From NCBI RefSeq assembly GCF_020178975.1, contig NZ_JAHXBU010000041.1:62001-126000 (forward strand): DNA of 64,000 bases. The letters are read 5' to 3'. The notes below the pieces were generated by a model, which had not been told where the DNA came from, did not search any database, and saw only the letters and a list, made by a program, of their open reading frames with translations. Source of the DNA: Cesiribacter sp. SM1. GTDB taxonomy: Bacteria > Bacteroidota > Bacteroidia > Cytophagales > Cyclobacteriaceae. Shown here one piece after another: positions 1 to 11,100 of the stretch; positions within the stretch are counted from its first letter, which is position 1, and each line of letters starts with the position of its first letter. The position numbers and the translations under genes were made by a program.

Positions 1-298
1 GCTCTCCCCTTTCTTTAAATGGGCCAATGGCATCGCCAAAGGGCTCCTTACCAAAGCTCTGGTAATGCGCATCCTTGAGATTTCGGGGAGCCTTTGCTTC
101 ATTTTCTTTGGCAAACTGTATAGCAGACTGCAGCCTGGCCTCATCCATACCCATGGCTGCGGGGGTTCTTACCTCCCAATTGCCCGGCTCGGGGTAGTAA
201 ATCTTATCCCTCTTTCGCTGCGCGTAGCTCTCACTCTGAAAAAGCAGGCTAACAAGCAGGAACAGCCCTAGCAGGGTCTTGTATTCTCTTAAATCCAT
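1..298 (-). CDS. Serine hydrolase (beta-lactamase family), N-terminal part
   Basis: This gene runs off the left edge of the window; only about the first 99 codons are present. The ATG is at 296-298 on the minus strand. The product starts with a clear signal peptide (hydrophobic LLGLFLLVSLLF followed by ESYAQ), so it is exported. The mature start contains YYPEPGNWE and a stretch about a protein being at an 'AAMGMDEARLQSA' position, which resembles the entry segment of class C beta-lactamase-like serine hydrolases of Bacteroidota. The catalytic SxxK motif would lie outside the window, so the family call rests on the N-terminal segment only. It could be another exported hydrolase. Confidence 0.55.
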   Translation of the reverse strand, partial: MDLREYKTLLGLFLLVSLLFQSESYAQRKRDKIYYPEPGNWEVRTPAAMGMDEARLQSAIQFAKENEAKAPRNLKDAHYQSFGKEPFGDAIGPFKERGE

Positions 299-801
299 CC
301 TTGGTACAATTAATCAGCCAACAAGATAAAAAGTTTAGACACGTATGTTTCATCACCTTGTTTACATTTACCAAGCTTAAGTATTATTAATTCTATAGTA
401 TGGTAGTATGGCGGGTATCAAACTAACCCTTGCTGCATTTGTGCCTTCACTTTATTCAGGTTTGAAAAAACATAAATACTGCTTTTCAAGATGTTTGGTG
501 AGAAGAATGAAGCTAAACTCATGCTTTAGAGTAAGCATTGTTGCATTGGCTTCTTAGTAAAAGAAACAAACTAAAACAGCGATCATCAAGAGGTAAGGTT
601 TAAAATTAAAACTCATGCTTATTTTCTGTTTTAAGCTATTTAAGACGTCCAAGCTATGTAACATATAATTTTTTATTACTTTATTAACATGTAACAATTT
701 GAGATTATTCCTCCTAAAAATTATAATTTTATTACTGTACTTTACATCTACGCTTCTCCCCATCCAGTTTAGGAGGGTTAGAACTCCGCAGCAGCCAATT
801 T
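299..801. other. AT-rich intergenic region without a gene
   Basis: About 500 bases between the start of the serine hydrolase (minus) and the start of the large secreted protein (plus), so it must hold two divergent promoters. I could not place a convincing Bacteroidota promoter. It carries a 12-base direct repeat (515-526 and 609-620). A possible minus-strand reading frame of 69 codons (554-763) has AT-driven composition and no recognisable feature, and I do not call it. Confidence 0.6.
515..620. repeat. Pair of 12-bp direct repeats (AAACTCATGCTT)
   Basis: The 12-mer AAACTCATGCTT occurs at 515-526 and again at 609-620, 94 bases apart, in the divergent intergenic region. The first copy is followed by a short complementary stretch (AAGCAT near 533). 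It may be a regulator site or chance in AT-rich DNA. Confidence 0.3.
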
Positions 802-3800
802 ATGCGAAGCACGTATCTAAAAATTACTTTCAGTACTGTCTGTTATTTTACTGTTATTTGGTGCTGGGCACAAAAACCAACTGTTCTGTCTTTCTCACCT
901 TCTTCTGCATCTTATGGTGAGACCGTTACTATTCAGGGCAGTAATTTTGCTCCACAGGCAAATCTTCAGGTAAGGTTTGGTGCTGTAAATGCCCCTGTGA
1001 TTTTTGCTACAGAATCTAGTATACAGGTAAGTGTTCCTGCCGCAGCTACATACGCACCGATCTCTGTCACAAACTTGAATGTTGGTCTTACCGCCTACTC
1101 AAGTAATAAGTTTATTGTTTCCTATCAGGGGCAAAGCTTTGATCCGGCCCGTCTGATTGCCCAGCCGCCCATGGCAGGTAAATCAGGTTTAAAACAATTA
1201 GTAGTTGCTGATCTGGATAACGATGGGAAAAGCGATATTGCCTACAGTGCAACTGCCTCGCCAGGCATTACAGTTTATCGCAGCACCAGTGCAGAGGGCT
1301 CCTACACTTTCAGTCCATCTAATATTAATCTTGCAGCCGCATCAAGAGGACTAGCTGCAGCAGATTTGAATGGTGATGGCCGCCCTGAGCTTATTTATAC
1401 CGGTGTTGAGGGTGGAGGCAACCTGCTGTTTATACTAAAAAATAATAGCACCCCCGGATCCTTTTCCTTTAGCGCTCCCGCTTTCGTTACTACTCCGACT
1501 AATGGTGCAACACGACTGGAGGTTTTAGACTTAAATGGAGATGGCAAGCCAGAAATTGTAGTGTCTGACGAGACTACAGCCAAATTATATGTATTTATCA
1601 ATCAAAGTGTCAGCACCAATGTATCGTTTGGGGCCACCCCGGTACAACTAAGCATGCCCGGTGCAAACCTTTATGGACTTCAGATACAGGATCTCAACCA
1701 GGATAGCAAACCAGACCTGATTGCAGCAAATTATTTGATTGGTAAGGTCTTTTATCTGATAAATGAAAGTACTCCAGGAAATGTTTTGTTTACGGAGCCA
1801 ATGGCAATAGTGAATGGAATAACAGGGGTTCTGGAAATGAAAGTCGGCGATTTCAATAAAGATAACAGGCCAGACATAGCACTAACAGATAATTTTTCAA
1901 ATCAGCTTGTCGTAAGTCTTAACAAAAGTAACGGAACTGATATACAGTTTTCTGCCCCCCACAAGGTTAACCTGCAAAATACAGGAGCCTGGGATCTTGC
2001 ACTTGGAGATATAGACGGAGACGGGCTGCTTGATATTACTGTTAGCCACCAAAACACCTCAAAATGTACCATTCTGCGAAACCTGGGTTTTAATGAAACA
2101 CCCTCTTTTCAGGAAATAAGCATTGGCACAAGCGGTAACAGCACCGCCATAAAGATTGGAGATTTAAATGGTGATTCCCGGCCAGATATTATTTACAACA
2201 ACATAGAGAATAATAATATTTACATTCTGGGCAACACCAACTGCCCCTTAGCCACCATCAGGCAGAAATGCACAGAGGCAGGCATACGACTTTCAACTTC
2301 TAAGTTTCCTTTTGCCACTTATGCCTGGTACAGAAACGGTACTTTAATAAACAACAGCAACAGCGAATCTCTGGCCATTACACAAACTGGTGATTATACC
2401 GTTGCGCTCAATACATCGGGCTGCGTTGATTTATCATCTACTTTTGCAGTTAACGCCACCACCGGTTTTCCAGGCACACCCGCACTTGCCTCAATAAATT
2501 CTATTTGTGCCGGCGATGATATGGTGTTACTGGTAAACAACCCGGTAAGTGGTGCCACTTATACCTGGTATCATTCCAATGGCTACAGCACCACCACTAC
2601 TACCAACACCCTAACCATTCCAGCTGCCGACCTAAGTTTTAATGGTAATGTTTGGGTAAACATCAGCATTGGCGACTGCGAAACAACGGTTTATTCTCCC
2701 GGGCCTGCCAGTGTGGTTTCTCCTACAGTTCCTACTATAAGCTTTTCAGGAGCCGGCACTGTTTGTACCGGAGATGGGGTTACCCTAAGCATCCCCAACA
2801 GCTACGCTTCTTATCAGTGGAAAAAAGATGGCAAAGTGCTGCCAGGTAAAACCAACAATACAATCACTGTTTCAGAAGCAGGTTCTTACACTGCAGTAGC
2901 AGGCATAACCGGCAGTTGCACCAGCGAAAGCCTGCCCTTTATCTTTCAGCCTGCAGCTCTACCGGAACCATCATTTACCTCGGCTGCCGTTGCATGTTTA
3001 GGGCAGGCAGTAGCTTTTTCCAATACATCAACCTATGCAGCAGATCAGGATGTTCGATTTTTGTGGGATTTTGGTGATGGTACTACCTCTACTGAAATAA
3101 ACCCGCAGCATACCTACAATGGCACCCCCGGTACTGTATATACAGTAAACCTGCAGATTGGCTATGGCAGTGCATTTAGCTGCCCTAAAAGCTTTAACCG
3201 TAGCATTAAATTAGTTGAAGCAGAGCCTGTAAGCCTGGAGGCTTCCTTAACAGAATTCTGCGAGGGAGAAGAAGTAAGTGTAAGGGTGCTGGGAGATGTG
3301 CTGGCTGTGCAGTGGTCTGACGGGCAGCAGGGAAATAACATTAGGGTGCGCGAAGGTGGTAATCTCCAGGCAAATATAGTCACTGTATCAGGCTGTACAG
3401 TAAGCAGCTCAATTAATCTGCAACGTTTACCGCTTCCGGAACTGCAGCTTGCCACAGACAGACCTGTATTGAACATGGGTGAATCGGCCACTCTTAGTGC
3501 AAGCGGTGGCACTAATTACCTGTGGTCGCCAGCCGAGAGCCTTGATGATCCAGCAAGCAGCTCCCCGGTTGCAAGCCCCAAAACCACTACCACTTATACT
3601 GTAACTAGCACTAGTAGTGGGGGCTGCACAGCTACTGCAGAAATCACCATTGAGGTGTCTTCAGAATTCAGGGTAAATATTCCTAAAATATTTGTACCCC
3701 AGGCAGATGGCGTTTGGTATATACCGAACATCGAAGCATATCCTGATCTAAACCTCCAGATCGTGAATAGCCTGGGGCAATCCGTTCTGGAAGCAAAGCC

Positions 3801-3924
3801 TTATCTCAACAACTGGGATGGCAATGTGCGCGGAATGGTCCTACCTGCCGGAGTATATTATTATATCTTTAAAGATCAGTACAAAAAAGTTGTGCGTACC
3901 GGCAGCATTACATTACTTAGATAA
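802..3924 (+). CDS. Secreted FG-GAP/Ig/PKD protein with gliding-motility (type B) C-terminal domain
   Basis: A 1040-residue exported protein. A signal peptide ends at WCWAQ (residue 24). It is followed by an IPT/TIG-like immunoglobulin fold (about 26-105) and seven FG-GAP/VCBS calcium-loop repeats (about 115-470; for example DLDNDGKSD, DLNGDGRPE, DFNKDNRPD, DIDGDGLLD), which normally form a beta-propeller. Next come Ig-like modules rich in Cys pairs (about 480-700), a PKD domain with WDFGDGTTS (about 715-790), further Ig-like segments, and a C-terminal domain of the CHU_C / gliding-motility-associated type ending AGVYYYIFKD...GSITLLR. That tail normally directs export by the type IX system. 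The usual NGDGxND motif of the tail is replaced by VPQADGVWY. Likely an adhesin or surface protein; the ligand is unknown. It is monocistronic and converges on 4241-5155 across a terminator. Confidence 0.85.
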   Translation: MRSTYLKITFSTVCYFTVIWCWAQKPTVLSFSPSSASYGETVTIQGSNFAPQANLQVRFGAVNAPVIFATESSIQVSVPAAATYAPISVTNLNVGLTAYSSNKFIVSYQGQSFDPARLIAQPPMAGKSGLKQLVVADLDNDGKSDIAYSATASPGITVYRSTSAEGSYTFSPSNINLAAASRGLAAADLNGDGRPELIYTGVEGGGNLLFILKNNSTPGSFSFSAPAFVTTPTNGATRLEVLDLNGDGKPEIVVSDETTAKLYVFINQSVSTNVSFGATPVQLSMPGANLYGLQIQDLNQDSKPDLIAANYLIGKVFYLINESTPGNVLFTEPMAIVNGITGVLEMKVGDFNKDNRPDIALTDNFSNQLVVSLNKSNGTDIQFSAPHKVNLQNTGAWDLALGDIDGDGLLDITVSHQNTSKCTILRNLGFNETPSFQEISIGTSGNSTAIKIGDLNGDSRPDIIYNNIENNNIYILGNTNCPLATIRQKCTEAGIRLSTSKFPFATYAWYRNGTLINNSNSESLAITQTGDYTVALNTSGCVDLSSTFAVNATTGFPGTPALASINSICAGDDMVLLVNNPVSGATYTWYHSNGYSTTTTTNTLTIPAADLSFNGNVWVNISIGDCETTVYSPGPASVVSPTVPTISFSGAGTVCTGDGVTLSIPNSYASYQWKKDGKVLPGKTNNTITVSEAGSYTAVAGITGSCTSESLPFIFQPAALPEPSFTSAAVACLGQAVAFSNTSTYAADQDVRFLWDFGDGTTSTEINPQHTYNGTPGTVYTVNLQIGYGSAFSCPKSFNRSIKLVEAEPVSLEASLTEFCEGEEVSVRVLGDVLAVQWSDGQQGNNIRVREGGNLQANIVTVSGCTVSSSINLQRLPLPELQLATDRPVLNMGESATLSASGGTNYLWSPAESLDDPASSSPVASPKTTTTYTVTSTSSGGCTATAEITIEVSSEFRVNIPKIFVPQADGVWYIPNIEAYPDLNLQIVNSLGQSVLEAKPYLNNWDGNVRGMVLPAGVYYYIFKDQYKKVVRTGSITLLR

Positions 3925-4240
3925 CAAGCCTGTGTAGTTACTCTGCCTTGTTCCTCCCTTATATGTGCATCATCAGGCAAAGCGGCCTATAGTGTGCTTT
4001 ACTGCTAAAGCCTGCAATAATAACGCCCATCATCTTACTTAGAACTGCCAGGTATGCCTGCGCTAAATTGTGAGCAGAAGATTGCAGCAGGTGCCACGCG
4101 GCCGCAGCCTGCATTGAACCATTTTGGCAGAAGATAAAATCATCTCACAACAGATCTAGTAAGCATACTATAAATAGAAAAGCAGCTCCGGAATATCTTC
4201 CAGAGCTGCTTTTTCTGTATAGCCATCCTCGCCTATCTTC
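3925..4240. other. Convergent intergenic region with one terminator
   Basis: About 315 bases between two convergent genes. Apart from the hairpin at 4178-4214 I see no gene, RNA or repeat here. Confidence 0.6.
4178..4214. terminator. Bidirectional intrinsic terminator
   Basis: AGCAGCTC at 4181-4188 pairs with GAGCTGCT at 4203-4210. GGAA (4190-4193) pairs with TTCC (4198-4201) inside, separated by one mismatch, with a TATC loop. The stem is flanked by A residues on the left and T residues on the right, so it can act on both strands. It sits between the convergent genes ending at 3924 (+) and 4241 (-). Confidence 0.8.
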
Positions 4241-5155
4241 TTAGAAGTAAGAGTGGCAGGGCTGCGGGCTTAATTGAATGCGGTAATTTAAGATTAACTC
4301 GTGTGAGCCGCGGGTATAGCGGTGCAGACTGGAGGTAACCATGTCGTAGGAGTACCCAAAGCTGAAATTCTCATTCAGGTGAAGCTCGAACAGAAAGATT
4401 ACTGCATCTCCTGTGCGCCAGGAGGTGCCCACATTGATCAGGTTATGCAAAAAGAAGTTAACGTTAAGGTCGGCACCAAGGGGTGCCCCTTCCTGCATAC
4501 GCACAAGTACAGAAGGCTTCACCTTTACGTCAGGATGCACATCAAATACCTTCCCCATGTTAAAGAAGTAATACCTTGCTTCTCTTCCGTCGGTGGTAAG
4601 GCTCTCCTGAATGGCATCCTGCAATTTATTATTGATCATATAAGGCACTGATAAACCCGCATAAAAGCTGGGAGTACTATAATATACACCGGTTCCGAAA
4701 TTGGGATTGAAGTTGCGGATGTGCTGGAGCAAAGGGTCGTCCAGATGCTTGCTATTCAACTTACCAAAATCTGAAATCAGGTTATTGAAACCTGCCTGCA
4801 AGCCCAGGGCCAGCTGCCTGCCACGCTTAAATTTAATCTGGTAGGCATAGCTGGCATAGAGGCCCATATCGGCGTGTACACCAATCTGCTCCCGGTACAG
4901 CATTAGCCCAAGGCCAATATTTTTTTTATCAATACTGCTGTGGGCACTAAGGGTTTGTGTTTTGGGCGCTCCTTCCATATTTACCCATTGATTGCGGATA
5001 AGCATGGTAGCATTAAACTGCTTCTGGCTACCTGCGTAAGCAGGATTTATTGCCAGCCCGTTAAACATATATTGCGAAAACACCGGCCTTTGCTGGGCAT
5101 AAACCGACATGCTTAACAGTAAACAAGCGAATATATATACTGATCTTATTTTCAT
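4241..5155 (-). CDS. PorP/SprF family type IX secretion outer-membrane protein
   Basis: A 304-residue protein with a signal peptide (MKIRSVYIFACLLLSMSVYAQ) and the family hallmark near the mature start: PVFSQYMFNGLAINPAYAGS. The rest reads as an outer-membrane beta-barrel (alternating segments such as IGLGLMLYREQIG and FGYSYDMVTS). PorP/SprF proteins associate with the type IX machinery and, in Flavobacterium, SprF is needed for surface display of the SprB adhesin encoded next to it. The same arrangement is seen here: the gene starts 3 bases after the stop of the 2499-residue adhesin (5159-12658), so both are surely one operon and this barrel is likely the dedicated partner of that adhesin. 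The partnership is inferred from context. Confidence 0.9.
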   Translation of the reverse strand: MKIRSVYIFACLLLSMSVYAQQRPVFSQYMFNGLAINPAYAGSQKQFNATMLIRNQWVNMEGAPKTQTLSAHSSIDKKNIGLGLMLYREQIGVHADMGLYASYAYQIKFKRGRQLALGLQAGFNNLISDFGKLNSKHLDDPLLQHIRNFNPNFGTGVYYSTPSFYAGLSVPYMINNKLQDAIQESLTTDGREARYYFFNMGKVFDVHPDVKVKPSVLVRMQEGAPLGADLNVNFFLHNLINVGTSWRTGDAVIFLFELHLNENFSFGYSYDMVTSSLHRYTRGSHELILNYRIQLSPQPCHSYF

Positions 5156-5158
5156 GTG

Positions 5159-8100
5159 TTAGCGAATAAGCTCCAGGTATCCTGATGATGGTTTATGTCC
5201 GGGTACATTCTTATTAACAATGTAGAAGTAAGTACCAACCGGCAGCTCATTTCCGGTTACATAGATACCCCTGTTACCAAGGCCTGTGAATGTATTTTCA
5301 AAGTTGTTATAGCCATTCATTTCAAAAACCAGGGTACCGGCACGATTAAATATCTTCACATTATTGGTAGGAAAATCTTCTATACAATCAATAATAAAGT
5401 AATCATTGCGTCCGTCACCATTCGGGGTTACTGAGTTGAAAATATTAATATCCGTCTGTATGCTAAAGTCTTGGGAGCTTGAGCAATCATCCATGTTGTA
5501 GGCTACAACAGTATAGTTTCCTGGCTGCAACTCAACGATACTGCCACCATCCTGTACCAGCCCACCTCTTTCATTGTACCACTCCACCCGGGCTACTGTT
5601 GGGCCAGAGAGTAGTACTGATCCTGGTCTGCTGCCATCGCAAAGGCCGGGGGTAATATCCAGCACAAATTCAGGGTAGGTAAACTGCGTGGTAACCTCAA
5701 TAGCCACTGGCTCAGATTCACAACCTGTTTCGATGTTCCTGGCCTGCACCTGGTACCTGCCCGAAGCCAGCCCGCCAAGTACAGGGCCTGTTACCGATGC
5801 ATATTCGGTGCCTGAGCTACCTGGAAGCAGAGATTTCCAGATAAAGCTATAGCCAGCTGTTTCGCCACCAACCGATGCCATTAGCATACCATTTCCCACT
5901 CCACAATTGGTTTGCGGAAGCATTTGTACATCTGTAGGCAGTAGCACAAGCGGCGCTACCTCCCGTGGCACACGATGAATACTGCTTGTGCTGCAGCCTG
6001 ATTGTATGTTGGTTACAACTAATCTATAATCCACATCTGCCAGCAGGTAACTGGCTACATTACCATTGCTGATCAGCTGACCGCTGGAGCTCTCAAACCA
6101 GGCAAAGCTATAACCGGCAATGCCTCCGTTTACAAATGCTGCCAGCTGACCATTAGGCCTGTTATCGTCGCAACGTGACATGACGGCCTGCACCTGCACT
6201 TCTGCAGTTGGGACTACACTCTTATCGTCGAGCATCAGCAATACAGGAGCTGGCGTACAGCCTAAGCTCGGAGAGAAAGCCTCTACAGCAAACAGCGTAT
6301 ATTTCACATTGGCTTCCAGGCCATCTAAGATTTGCCCTGGCTGTGTATTAGCTACAAAATCCTGATGATTCAGGCCTGCGATAGGATAGACAGTATGCTC
6401 ACCACGGAACCAGTGGAAACGATATGGTCTGCTGGCATCGGGGTTTTCAATACGGGCCAGGGCCTGGCCGTTTGGTAAAAATCCACGGGCAGGATCTGGG
6501 CACACAGTTACATCGCTTTTTGATACTGATACTACCGGAAAGTAAGGATCTGCTGTTACATTATATGTTTCAGTAGCTGTACAGCCCGTTGCAGGGTTGA
6601 ACACTGAAACAGTATAAGTGCCTGCATCAAGCCCAGACAGGCTGGCAAGGTTGCCGATTGATGTTCCTGTTGCTGTACGGCCCGTATACCAGGCAAAGGT
6701 ATAGCCCGATGTAGCACCATCTGCAGTTACTGAAAGTACTCCATTATTAGCAACACAGCTGGTTTTCATGCTGTGGTTTTGTAGTACTATGAATGGATCT
6801 GTAGCTGTGTATTCAACCCTGGCACCCGTGGCTGCACTGAAGCAGCCTATGCCTCCTCCTGTAGCTGTAGAAATACGTGTTGCTACAACAAAATATTCGC
6901 CGGCTACTAAGTTATCCTGGCGGTAGGTATTGCCGGGCATTATATTCCCCAGGGCTGGATCTCCCTGGTACCAGGTAAAGGTGTAGTTACTGAAGTCGGT
7001 ACCATCTGGATCGACTTGTGTTACCCATACAGCACCTACGGGATTACATTCATCCTGTGGTGAGCTGGCCAGCTGCAGTTGTGGCGCTACAGGAGCATCC
7101 ATTAACACCACTTCCTCTACAGACTTACAGCCGGTATCGTTGTTGGTAATATAAATCCTGTAAGTACCGGCTCCCAAACCGGAAAGTTCTTCGGTTTGTG
7201 CATCAATAGTATTTACAGTTCCGCCGGCTGCCACTTCTGCACCGCTTGCATCCAGCTTAAACCAACTGAAGCTATAGCCAGCAGCAGGTACAGTAGCAGG
7301 TGCAGGCATACTTACCTTCGCTGTTACTTTACCGTCAGGAGTAGCCTGATTGCAGCTGGTATTGGCTACAGCGGTTGTTGTTATTTCGGGTATGCTGGTA
7401 TCATCAATAATGGTAGCAGTGGCTGGGTTAGAATCACAACCCAGGCCCTGGCCTATATTATTAATAAGTGTGGCAACCACATAGTAGGTACCAGGTGCAA
7501 GGTCGCTGATTACAGCAGCGGTTTGTCCGCTGATTGGGGTTCCGCTGGCATAGCCTGCTTCGGTATACCAGGCAAAGGTGTAGTCGGTAATAGCGCCAAG
7601 TGTTACTGCCGTTACCTCCAGCTTGCCGTTTTGCGGTATGCATTGGCTATTGGAAGTTGTAGAAACTGTTATATCCGCAAGTGTTGGTGTAAATAGCAGT
7701 TCTATCTGCTCCTGGGTGGTTGCGGAACAACCAGTGGCATCTGCAATTACCTCCAGCGTATATTTATCAGCAGGTAGGTTTGGAATAGTTACACTTACAC
7801 CCTGGGCATTCAGGCGTGCCTGTTCTCCATTATCTGATACCCTTCTCAATATATAAGTATAAGTAGATGCAATGGGGGTAATCTCTTTGGGTGTAACCGT
7901 TACCTGTAGCTCGCCATTGGCAGCTCCTGAACAATGCTGATTAGCCTTCACTATAATAGATTTAAATTCAGGTGCCTGAGCCTCCTGTTCAATCTCAAAG
8001 GTCTTAGCAGAAAAACACTTGGTACCGGTAATATTCTCAATTACCAGCACGCTATAAGTACCTGCTGCAAGATTGGTGAATTCAGCAGGACCAGTAATAC

Positions 8101-11100
8101 TTGTAGGAACCAGTTTTGGCGTTGAAGATGTAATATCAGACACCTCAGGGCTCCTCTGCATATTTTCAAACAGGTAGAACTCGTAGTTTGTGTAGTCATA
8201 ACCACTTGCCGGATTGATGATAATTTCAACTTTGCCATTAGCATTAGCAGCAATACAACTGGTAACATTTGCTGTTTGGGTATCAATAATCATAGGGGCA
8301 TTTACAGCATTTAGTGTCACCACCATATATTCTCTACAACCACTGACATTTTCGGCCACTAGTGTATAATTACCAGGATCTGATGAATGTAGCTGCGGAC
8401 CGCTTGCTACCGGTGAGCCAGGAAATGCTATTTCTGGACTGCTATAAAAATCTGCTGGTAAGTTAGTGGGCTCTCCTTTGTACCAGGTAAAGGTATAACC
8501 ACTGGTTACATGGGTACCATTCTGATCTACCCAAACATCAATTATACCATCGGTACCACTGCAGCCCGAAGCCGGCGTTACATGTTTATCCAGTACAAAT
8601 GCCGGTGCCGGACTTTGCAGGCGTTCAGTTTTTGGCAGTGCTGTACAGTGGGTAAGGTTATTCGTTACCGATACCGTGTACTCGCCCGCAGGCAGCGGAT
8701 CTGTTCCATTGATGGTACTTAAAACAGATGCTCCTGTGCCGCTTAAAATTGGCGTACCTGTTACCGCATTACCCTTATACCAGCTAAAGGTATAGTTAGC
8801 CGGGCTTGCACCACCATCAACACTGGCAGTTAGCTTACCTCTGTTCTGACAATCTGTAATTGGTGTAACCACTAAGCTTGCAACAGGTTGACTAAGCTGT
8901 TGCTGTACGTTAGCCGTATGTGTGGCAGTACAACCTGTGGTAGTATTAGTTATTACCACTGTATAGCTGCTGTTTCCCGGCAGCTTAACGGCTTCCAGTC
9001 CATTTTGCTGGCTGCCAGGCAGCTCATTTGCAGGAACTGCCTGAGTGCCCGTATACCATTTTGCTGTGTATTCAGTACCCAGCGCGGTACCATTGGCAAG
9101 AGTAGGCACAATACGACCGTTAGGTTGGGCAGCATCGCAGGAGGTTTGTTGGGTAACCTGTGAGGCCAGTGAAAAAGTAGGAAGATTCTCTCCTAGCGTA
9201 ATAACCTTTTTGGCAGAACTACAAGCGGTTTGGGTATTTGTTGCTACCACTGTGTAGGTACCGCCATCCAGATTAGCCAGGGTAGCTGACGCGTTATTCT
9301 GCAACAGCGCAGATGCACTAGTGGTATTGCCACTGTACCAGGCAAAGGTATAGCCTGTAAAGTTGGTGATGCTGGCACTGCCAACGGTAAGGCTTTTTAT
9401 TTCGATAGAGCCGTTGTATTGACCACCTGTTGCCAGATCTTTATCGCAGATACTATTATCAACAGTCTGCACATTGGCAATAGCCGGAGTAGCAGGTGTA
9501 TTAGGCACCGTATAATAGCGGGTGGTGGCACAGCCATTATCCGTATTGCTTACCCGCAGGGTGTAATCACCGCCACTTACATTTACCAGAGAACCTGAAG
9601 CATTGATTTTTGCTGCTGGTACTGCAGGAGCAGTAGTACTGTTGCCAGCAAACCATTCGTATTTATAATTACCTGCAGGGCTTACTGTTATTTGCACCCC
9701 ACCGTTGGCCAGGGCGGCCGAGCAGGCAGTATTGGCTGTGGTAACAGCATTTACAGTTGGATAACTGATTTGGTTATCTATGCTGAACCTTAATTCAGGA
9801 GAAGAACATTTTGAATTCGGTTCTATTGCAACAACTGTATAATTTCCGGCAGCCAGTCCGGTTACAGTAGTTTTATTTAAATGGGCAGCTATCTCGGTTG
9901 CGCTGTTAGCAGTTAAACCGGTATACCACTTAACCTGCAAAGAAGATGAACCTCCGGCAGCCACAGTTACGGAGCTGGTGCTGTTGTTACTACAAAGTAT
10001 ATGCTCAAGGGAGGTGAGCGAAAGTGTTATGGCAGGAGTTTTATTTTCCACCCCACCTGCATTTTCAAAACCGGTACAAGCCGTGGCTTTACTTACTGCC
10101 TTTACAATATATGCCGTACCAGCCACCAAGTCGGTAGCCTGGGGCCCAACAGCAACAGCTGTACCTGGGTCTGATGTTTTATACCAGGAAATATTATAAT
10201 TGGCGGCATCATCGGCAATGCCATTCAAAAAGACTTTTGCCTCCAGCACCCCATTAGATTTATCGCAACGGGTAACATCACTTACTTTTGAAACCTGAAC
10301 AGTTACCTCTGCAGTAGTAGTGCCAACTATCCCCTGCTCGGCAGCAGAACTACAGCCAGCATCCACATGCGTGGCAAAAACGGTGTAAGTACCAGACTGA
10401 AGGTTAGCCGCCAGGGGCCCTGTGGCAATTGGTGTTCCGGTGGTGCTGGTTCCGGCATACCAGGTAAATGAATACCCGGTAGTTATTTCGCTGCCATCTT
10501 TCTTTACATATGCCCTAAGCTGGCCAGAACCCTGTGATGAGCTTGCACCACAACTGATGTTATCCTGCACCTTTACAATTTCTACCGTCATGGGCAGTGG
10601 GGTTACCAGCCCGTTTAAGATGTTATTTCCGGCATCACATTCTGGTATGCCTCCATTGGGTAGTTTGATAGGAGGCAGTGTGGTACCAGCATCATTGAAA
10701 GCAACATACAGATGAAACTCAGATCCAGGACCGGTGATGGGTGCATCGGTTACCGTTAGCGTATCGCCCGGCGCCATGTCGGTTACCGAGGTGGTGGTGG
10801 TGCCCAGCTTTACAGCTCCTGCCTGCAGCGGATTACCATTGTAAAAACTAAAAGGAACATCGCCAGATACTGTTATGTCACCATCGTTGCGTACCTGAAA
10901 AGAAACCGTAAAGGTTTTATCAGGACATGTTGGTGCTTTTATCTTAAAGGTAGCCGGCAGCACCACAAAGTCTGCAGCTCCGTAGCTAGGGCAGCCATTG
11001 GCTTTCAGGTACGGCGACTGATTTAGAAACGTATTAAGCGGCCTGCCAGCGCCAACAGCACAATCTGCCGATGAAAACACCAGGTGGTGTTTCTGCACCA

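Noticed and set aside
7196-7696. Open frame of 166 codons on the plus strand inside the giant adhesin
   Set aside because: It is antisense to strong repeat-coding sequence, has Cys/Ser/Tyr-rich composition typical of a shadow frame, and no start signal.
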